A program made the position numbers and the translations under genes. The notes beneath the pieces were generated by a model. The model saw only the letters and a list, made by a program, of their open reading frames with translations. It made no database searches and was not told where the DNA came from. Below, one piece after another: positions 59,315 to 64,000 of a stretch of DNA of 64,000 nt (position 1 is the stretch's first letter; the number at the start of each line of letters is the position of its first letter). The stretch is from Microbacterium salitolerans (GTDB lineage Bacteria; Actinomycetota; Actinomycetes; Actinomycetales; Microbacteriaceae), in NCBI RefSeq assembly GCF_019720895.1, contig NZ_JAHKSH010000003.1, forward strand, positions 62,001 to 126,000, read 5' to 3'.

Positions 59315-60693
59315 CAGCCGATCACCGCCCGAGGCTGTCTGCGCACCGAATCGCTCACGCGCAGGAGGATCCCGACGATCAGCCAGTTGGCCAGCAGTGA
59401 GGATCCGCCCGCCGCGAGGAACGGCGTCGTGAGTCCGGTCAGCGGGATCACGCGCGTGACGCCGCCGACCATGATGAACACCTGCAGCGCGAGCGTGAAG
59501 GACAGCCCGACCGCGAGGAGCTTGCCGAAGTCGTCCTGCCCGGCGACGCCCACGCGGGCGCCGCGGCTGGTGAAGACGAGGTAGAGCGCGAAGATCGCGA
59601 ACAGGCCGACCAGGCCGAGCTCCTCACCGAGGCTCGGAATGATGTAGTCGCTGTTCGCGACCGGCGTCAGGTACGGGCGGCCCTGCCCGAGGCCCGTACC
59701 GAACATGCCGCCGTGCGCGAGCCCGAAGATGCCGTTGACCAGCTGGTAGCTGCCGCCGTCCGGATCGCTGTAGAGAGACTCGTCGAATGCGTGGATCCAG
59801 GCGTTGAAGCGGTTGTGCACATACGGCATCACGAATGTCGCCGCGACGGCGCCGGCTCCTGCCAGCGCGACGCCGATGACGACCCACCCGGTCTTGCCCG
59901 TCGCGACGTAGAGCATCGCGACGAACATGCCGAAGATCAGCATTCCCGTGCCGAGGTCGCGCTGCGCGATGATGATGCCCATCGAGATGAGCCAGATCAC
60001 GAGCAGCGGGCCGAACTCGCGGGCGCGCGGGAACGTGAACCCGAGCACGCGCCGGCCCGTGGAGGTGAGGCTCTCGCGTGTGCGCACGAGGTACCCGGCG
60101 AAGAAGATCGCGAGGCAGATCTTCGCGATCTCGCCCGGCTGGAAGTAGTAGCCCGCGACCTGGATCCACACGGTCGCGTTTCCCCCGCCGTTGAGGAACG
60201 GGATGAACGGCAGCACGAGCAAGACGAGCCCCGCGAGGCCGAAGATGTAGGTGTAGCGGAACAGCACGCGATGATTCGTGAGCGTCCACACGAGCACGCC
60301 GCACAGCGCGACCGACAGCATCGCGAACATGAGCTGATGCAGGCCGGCCTGCGTCTCCTCGTAGAGGTCGATGCGGTAGATCATCGCCGCGCCGAGGCCC
60401 GTCAGGAGCACAGCGATCGGCAGCAGGAACGGATCGGCCTGCGAGGCGCGGATCCGCAGCACGATGTGCAGCACGACCGAGAGGGCGCAGAAGGCGCCGA
60501 CGACGTAGAGGATCGGCTGCTCGAGCGCCCCGAGCGCTCCGAACTGCACGAGGGCGAAGGCGCCCAGCGTGAGCACGATCGCGAACAGCAGGAGCAGGAG
60601 CTCGCGGTTGCGGAGGCGCTGAGCCTTCTGCATGCGCCGCAGATCGCGCTGCACGCCTTTCTCGGTCTTGCGGTCCTTCGAGACGTCGGTCAC
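59314..60693 (-). CDS. rodA: RodA/FtsW-family SEDS glycosyltransferase
   Basis: Polytopic peptidoglycan polymerase of 459 aa with about twelve helices and a 35-residue basic N-terminal tail. SEDS signatures: YYFQPGEIAKICLAIFFAGYL, IAQRDLGTGMLIFG with the catalytic Asp region, and GLGQGRPYLTPVANSDYIIPSLGEELG. The GTG start overlaps the phosphatase stop by four bases. It works with the adjacent PbpA. Confidence 0.95.
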   Translation of the reverse strand: MTDVSKDRKTEKGVQRDLRRMQKAQRLRNRELLLLLFAIVLTLGAFALVQFGALGALEQPILYVVGAFCALSVVLHIVLRIRASQADPFLLPIAVLLTGLGAAMIYRIDLYEETQAGLHQLMFAMLSVALCGVLVWTLTNHRVLFRYTYIFGLAGLVLLVLPFIPFLNGGGNATVWIQVAGYYFQPGEIAKICLAIFFAGYLVRTRESLTSTGRRVLGFTFPRAREFGPLLVIWLISMGIIIAQRDLGTGMLIFGMFVAMLYVATGKTGWVVIGVALAGAGAVAATFVMPYVHNRFNAWIHAFDESLYSDPDGGSYQLVNGIFGLAHGGMFGTGLGQGRPYLTPVANSDYIIPSLGEELGLVGLFAIFALYLVFTSRGARVGVAGQDDFGKLLAVGLSFTLALQVFIMVGGVTRVIPLTGLTTPFLAAGGSSLLANWLIVGILLRVSDSVRRQPRAVIG

Positions 60694-62024
60694 TGCTGGT
60701 CACCTCCGTCGGAAGGGGTCGGCGAGGGGGAGGGCCTCTGCGAGGGGCGCGGGGACGGCGTGGCGTCGGCCTCGGGCTCCTCGTCGATGTCCTCGCCCAG
60801 TCGGGAGCGCAGGTTCTCGACGATCTGCTCGGCGTCCTCGAGAGAGTCGGCCGCGATCGTGTCGTCGACACGATCGCGCCACGCGTCGGGCAGCAGGTCG
60901 AGCTCGATCTGCGTGTCTTCGTGCGGGGTCGCCAGCGAGATCGGGCCGACCGTCTGCTGGATCCCCTGGTAGATCACGACGGTGTCGGCATCGGTGCCGA
61001 CGTAGTAGCGCGTCTGCGTCCAGCTGTAGAAGGCCCAGGCGCCGGTGGCGATGGCCGCGAGGAGCAGCACGAACGCGGTGATCCCGACGATGCGGCGGCG
61101 ACGCGCGCGTCGGCGATCCTCGGCGATGAGCTCCTCGAGGTACTCCGTGTCGGGCTCGAAATGGCTCGGCTCGTTGGCGGCCGCGCGCTGCGGATGCAGC
61201 CACCCCGTCGGCAGCAGCGACCGCGAGGCGGGCACGACGACGCCGTCGGGGTTCGACGCGGAGCCCACGATCGTGGGGGTGCCCGTGTACAGCGGGTGCT
61301 GGCCGCCCACGTCGACGATGACGATCGTCACGTTGTCGGGCGCACCCCCATCGAGCGCCTGCTTCAGCAGGTTGTCGGCTGTGCGCGCCGGCGGCATCTC
61401 CTGCTTGAGCGTCTTCGAGATGTGCGCCTCGTCGACGACGCCCGACAGCCCGTCCGAGCACAGCACCCACCGGTCGCCCGGCCGGGTCGGCATGATGAAC
61501 GTGTCGACCTCGGGATCCGGATCCATATCGCCGAGCACGCGCATGAGCACCGAGCGGCGCGGGTGGAAGCGCGCCTCCTCCGGGGTGATGCGCCCCGTCT
61601 CGACGAGTCGCTGCACGAACGTGTGGTCGGTCGTGATCTGCGTGAGGTCGCCATCGCGATAGAGATAGATGCGCGAGTCGCCGATGTGGCCGATGACCGC
61701 GTACTCGTCGACCATGACGATGCCGCTCACGGTCGTGCCGAGCCCTGCGAGCTCGGGCTTGCGCGCCGCGACGTCGATGAGATCGCCCGCCGTCGACGTG
61801 ATCACCGTGCGCAGCGCCTCCTCGGCGTGCGCGGGGGAGTCGAAGTGCGCGTCGAGCTGCTGCAGCTCGCTGATCACGACGGCCGAGGCGACGTCGCCGC
61901 CGGCGTGGCCGCCCATGCCGTCGGCGACGACGAACAGATTCGAGCCGGAGTAGCCCGAATCCTGATTGTTCGACCGCACGCGCCCGGTGTGGGAGATCGC
62001 GGCGCTGGAGCCCTCGAAGACCAT
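60690..62024 (-). CDS. pstP: PP2C-type Ser/Thr phosphatase PstP
   Basis: Opposes PknA/PknB; 444 aa. The PP2C domain has SNNQDSGY near the N-terminus, DGMGGHAGGDVAS, GHIGDSRIYLY, CSDGLSGVV and DNVTIVIVD, holding the metal-binding aspartates. A linker of about 90 residues, one transmembrane helix (VFLLLAAIATGAWAF type, near 310-332) and an extracellular domain ending in a Pro/Ser-rich tail follow. Start at 62024; FhaB ends 10 bp upstream. Confidence 0.95.
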   Translation of the reverse strand: MVFEGSSAAISHTGRVRSNNQDSGYSGSNLFVVADGMGGHAGGDVASAVVISELQQLDAHFDSPAHAEEALRTVITSTAGDLIDVAARKPELAGLGTTVSGIVMVDEYAVIGHIGDSRIYLYRDGDLTQITTDHTFVQRLVETGRITPEEARFHPRRSVLMRVLGDMDPDPEVDTFIMPTRPGDRWVLCSDGLSGVVDEAHISKTLKQEMPPARTADNLLKQALDGGAPDNVTIVIVDVGGQHPLYTGTPTIVGSASNPDGVVVPASRSLLPTGWLHPQRAAANEPSHFEPDTEYLEELIAEDRRRARRRRIVGITAFVLLLAAIATGAWAFYSWTQTRYYVGTDADTVVIYQGIQQTVGPISLATPHEDTQIELDLLPDAWRDRVDDTIAADSLEDAEQIVENLRSRLGEDIDEEPEADATPSPRPSQRPSPSPTPSDGGDQQ

Positions 62025-62034
62025 CTGGCGGAGA

Positions 62035-62586
62035 CTACTTCCGCAGCTCGAAGGTCGTCTGGCCGACCTTGATCGGCGCGCCGACCTTCACGGCGACCGG
62101 AGAGTTCGGAGACACGCGCTTGTCGTCGTGGAAGGTGCCGTTCGTCGAGTCGAGATCCTGGATCATCCACTGATCCGCGTAGCGCACGAGGCGCGCGTGA
62201 TGGCTCGACGTGTAGTCGTCGCGGATCACGAGGCCCGACTCGCTCGACCGCCCGATCGTGAGCGGTTCGGAACCGAGCGAGATCTCGAGACCCGCCTTCG
62301 GACCCGACGTGATCACGATGCGACTCGCGCTCGCCGCCGTCGCCGTGACGGGCGCTGCCAGGGGCGCGGGCGCCGGAGGGCGGGAGACGTCGTGTGCGAC
62401 CGTCTGGGCCTGAGGATCCGCCCCCACGGGGGGAACGGGAGTCGCCGCGCGCGGCGCGGAATCGGGAAGCTTGCGCACGCGCGTGCCGAAGACGTCGGCA
62501 CGCAGCGCGAAGATGAGCACGAAGACGAACACCCACAGCAGCAGCAGGAAGCCGTACTGCAGGAGGAACAGCGTCAGCGCGCTCAT
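62035..62586 (-). CDS. fhaB: FHA-domain protein FhaB (FipA)
   Basis: 183-aa protein with an N-terminal transmembrane helix (about 6-28), a Pro/Ala-rich linker, and a C-terminal FHA domain (LTIGRSSESG, SSHHARL, DLDSTNGT) that binds phosphothreonine made by PknA/PknB. In mycobacteria the homologue links FtsZ and FtsQ at the septum. The ATG at 62586 overlaps the fhaA stop by four bases. Confidence 0.94.
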   Translation of the reverse strand: MSALTLFLLQYGFLLLLWVFVFVLIFALRADVFGTRVRKLPDSAPRAATPVPPVGADPQAQTVAHDVSRPPAPAPLAAPVTATAASASRIVITSGPKAGLEISLGSEPLTIGRSSESGLVIRDDYTSSHHARLVRYADQWMIQDLDSTNGTFHDDKRVSPNSPVAVKVGAPIKVGQTTFELRK

Positions 62587-63323
62587 CCGCGACCCCCGTG
62601 GAAGGCGTCGATGATCTGCGTCGCATCCTGCTGCTGCGGCAGGCGCTCGGCACGCGGCGAGGCCGTCGCGACCACGTGGAAGACGATCTCGGTGCGGCCG
62701 ATCGTGATCGCCTGACCGTCGGTGAGTCCCGCCTGCTTGACCTTCTGACCGTCGAGCTTGGATCCGTTCGTCGAGCCGAGATCGCGTACCATCGCGCGTT
62801 CGCCGTCCCACAGGACCTCGACGTGCCGGCGGCTCGTGCCCGCGTCGGGAATCGTGATGTCGGAGTCGGATCCGCGGCCGATGACCGTGCGGGCCCGCGT
62901 GATCGGGTGGCGTCTGCCGTTGATGTCGAGCACCGCCTGCCACGACACGCTGCCCTCGACCGACGAGCTCAGGACGTCGATCGTTCCGGTCGACACGCCC
63001 TCGGCGCGACGCACGTCGATCGTGAGCGGACCGGAGAAGCTGTAGCCCTGCGCCGACGCGTGCTTCTGCACGATCGTGCGGAGCTCGTCGTGCAGGGCGT
63101 GGCCCAGCGAGGCCATGCGCTCGGCATCCGCCGGGCTGAGTCGCACCTCGTAGCTGTTGGGTGCGAGGATCCGTTCGCGGCTCACGACGGCCGCCTTCGT
63201 ATCCATCTCGCGGCGCAGTGCCGAGGCGATCTCGACGGGCTGGATGCCGCTGCGGAAGGTCTTCGCGAACGCGCCGTTCACTGCGCGCTCGAGACCTTTC
63301 TCGAAGCTGTCAAGCAATCCCAC
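62583..63323 (-). CDS. fhaA: FHA-domain protein FhaA
   Basis: 246-aa cytoplasmic protein: N-terminal DUF3662 domain (residues 1 to about 115, LLDSFEKGLERAVNGAFAK) and C-terminal FHA domain (VIGRGSDSDI, TSRRHVEV, LGSTNGS). The mycobacterial homologue regulates peptidoglycan synthesis and binds phosphorylated MviN. The linker between domains is much shorter than the long glutamine/glycine-rich one of M. tuberculosis FhaA. GAGGAG precedes the GTG start. It is the first gene of the seven-gene kinase/cell-wall operon. Confidence 0.94.
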   Translation of the reverse strand: MGLLDSFEKGLERAVNGAFAKTFRSGIQPVEIASALRREMDTKAAVVSRERILAPNSYEVRLSPADAERMASLGHALHDELRTIVQKHASAQGYSFSGPLTIDVRRAEGVSTGTIDVLSSSVEGSVSWQAVLDINGRRHPITRARTVIGRGSDSDITIPDAGTSRRHVEVLWDGERAMVRDLGSTNGSKLDGQKVKQAGLTDGQAITIGRTEIVFHVVATASPRAERLPQQQDATQIIDAFHGGRG

Positions 63324-63479
63324 GGGTCTCCTCGGGGTCGGATGGTGTTCTGCGTCATGCTACTTGGGAGGTCTGACATCGCGAGTCGAACCCAGGGCGG
63401 ACATTCAGGGTGGGCGATTGGCGACCCCCGTTGACCCCGTGGTATTCTCGGGAAGTTGAGTTCGCATCCGTGCGAACAC

Positions 63480-63566
63480 GCGCAAGTGGCGGAATCGGTA
63501 GACGCGCTGGCTTCAGGTGCCAGTGTCCTAACGGACGTGGGGGTTCAAGTCCCCCCTTGCGCACCA
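63480..63566 (+). tRNA. leuT: tRNA-Leu (anticodon CAG)
   Basis: Class II tRNA of 87 nt. The acceptor GCGCAAG (63480-63486) pairs with CTTGCGC (63556-63562), followed by A and an encoded CCA. Anticodon stem CTGGC/GCCAG closes the loop TTCAGGT, anticodon CAG; a long variable arm (TGTCCTAACGGACG) and the T-loop GTTCAAGTC are present. A 6-bp hairpin TTCGCA/TGCGAA lies just before it (63461-63476). Position next to fhaA is as in mycobacteria. Confidence 0.97.
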
Positions 63567-63575
63567 GACACCCTG

Positions 63576-63615
63576 CATCCCCCTGGTCGTGGCTTCGCCG
63601 CCACCCAGGGGGATG
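63576..63615 (+). terminator. Long hairpin terminator after tRNA-Leu
   Basis: CATCCCCCTGG (63576-63586) pairs with 63605-63615, and an inner GTGGC/GCCAC pairing extends it to 16 bp; TCTCGTT follows. It begins 10 bp after the tRNA. Confidence 0.85.
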
Positions 63616-63718
63616 TCTCGTTGTATCGGTCCCGTGGGCGACCGCGCGGACGGCGATGCGCTTGCGATCGGGGCGGGTGGTGCCGCATCATCCGGGGCTT
63701 TTGCTCGCATCAGGAACA

Positions 63719-63741
63719 CTTATGTGTAGATCATGCATAAG
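63719..63741. promoter_or_regulatory. Imperfect palindrome upstream of the DUF6379 gene
   Basis: CTTATG (63719-63724) and CATAAG (63736-63741) flank 11 bp with a central GATC. It lies about 50 bp before the last gene and could be an operator for its operon. Sequence pattern only. Confidence 0.4.
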
Positions 63742-63788
63742 CGCGATACCGTCATGCGACGAATCGTCTTGTCCCTGTGAGGAGCATC

Positions 63789-64000
63789 ATGCCCAACGGA
63801 CTCATCGCCGCCGACAGTCTCCGCCTCCACTCCGAGGGCGCGGCGCTGCGCCTGCAGATCCCCTGGTATCGCAGCCTCTGGCTGTCGTCGGTCACGACGA
63901 TCACCATCGCGATCGACGGATCCGAGGTGCCGCAGGGCGACCTCGTCCTGGAGCTGGCCGGTCGGCGCTACGCGCTCGACGAGCTGCCCGCGCAGAGCGA
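63789..64000 (+). CDS. DUF6379 protein, C-glycoside deglycosidase beta-subunit-like, 3' end outside window
   Basis: Only 70 residues are visible, running off the right edge. The segment LRLQIPWYRSLWLSSVTTITIAIDG (positions 20-44) is typical of DUF6379, the fold of the beta subunit of bacterial C-glycoside deglycosidases, whose alpha subunit is a sugar-isomerase-like protein. These enzymes split C-glycosides after oxidation of position 3 of the sugar by a Gfo/Idh/MocA-type enzyme. GTGAGGAG precedes the ATG. Assignment is based on this short N-terminal piece. Confidence 0.6.
   Translation, partial: MPNGLIAADSLRLHSEGAALRLQIPWYRSLWLSSVTTITIAIDGSEVPQGDLVLELAGRRYALDELPAQS

Noticed and set aside
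63456-63740. Open frame of 94 codons over the tRNA-Leu region
   Set aside because: It lies on the tRNA-Leu gene and its terminator and resembles no protein; it is open only because of high GC.

Overview
The window is high-GC (about 70 percent by eye), densely packed DNA of an actinobacterium. Codon use, the lipoprotein signals, the class E sortase/CrgA/PknB locus and the hairpin terminators without long T-runs all fit the family Microbacteriaceae (a Microbacterium-like organism). This placement is inference: no rRNA gene is present. The sequence is mostly catabolic operons in the left three quarters and a conserved origin-proximal housekeeping block on the right.

Layout. 1-5881: end of a sugar ABC importer, then an MDR dehydrogenase, a Gfo/Idh/MocA oxidoreductase, a GH36-like glycosidase and a GH13_18 sugar phosphorylase, most joined by ATGA overlaps; the gene set recalls the E. 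coli ycj cluster. 6108-10586: a DUF1611 (DgcN-like) protein, a small membrane protein and a TrpXYZ-type ABC importer. 10657-22730: a LacI regulator divergent from a complete beta-glucuronide route (peptide-type ABC importer, UxaC, UxuB-like, UidA, ManD), which should deliver 2-keto-3-deoxygluconate. 22883-28398: SnoaL-like protein, TauE exporter, PLP enzyme, ThrE-type exporter, aquaporin and a small membrane protein. 28480-35817: SorC-type regulator and xylulokinase, divergent from a polyol ABC importer and a mannitol-type dehydrogenase. 35826-38760: CstA/BtsT pyruvate-type transporter, YbdD and an ArsA-like ATPase.

38918-45777: a quinate/shikimate-type catabolic operon (3-dehydroshikimate dehydratase, type II dehydroquinase, TRAP transporter, NAD-type shikimate/quinate dehydrogenase, TRAP binding protein) followed by a TetR regulator. 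Two near-identical 20-bp palindromes lie before its first gene and before the TRAP genes. 45826-48310: DUF2306 protein and a two-component system. 48321-49511: YbaK deacylase and a small membrane protein.

49607-63566 corresponds to the locus that lies near oriC in many Actinobacteria: cyclophilin, rhomboid protease, (AraC and VOC genes inserted), crgA, sortase, then on the minus strand fhaA-fhaB-pstP-rodA-pbpA-pknA-pknB and tRNA-Leu(CAG). Between the rhomboid gene and the AraC gene sits a 200-bp array of about eleven DnaA-box-like 9-mers spaced in multiples of one helical turn, the most striking non-coding signal in the window. The right edge enters a new operon starting with a DUF6379 (C-glycoside deglycosidase beta-like) gene. 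Other non-coding structure includes a two-copy hairpin repeat at the ends of convergent genes, a 19-bp perfect palindrome at the ybaK start, and a strong excess of the hexamer GGATCC.
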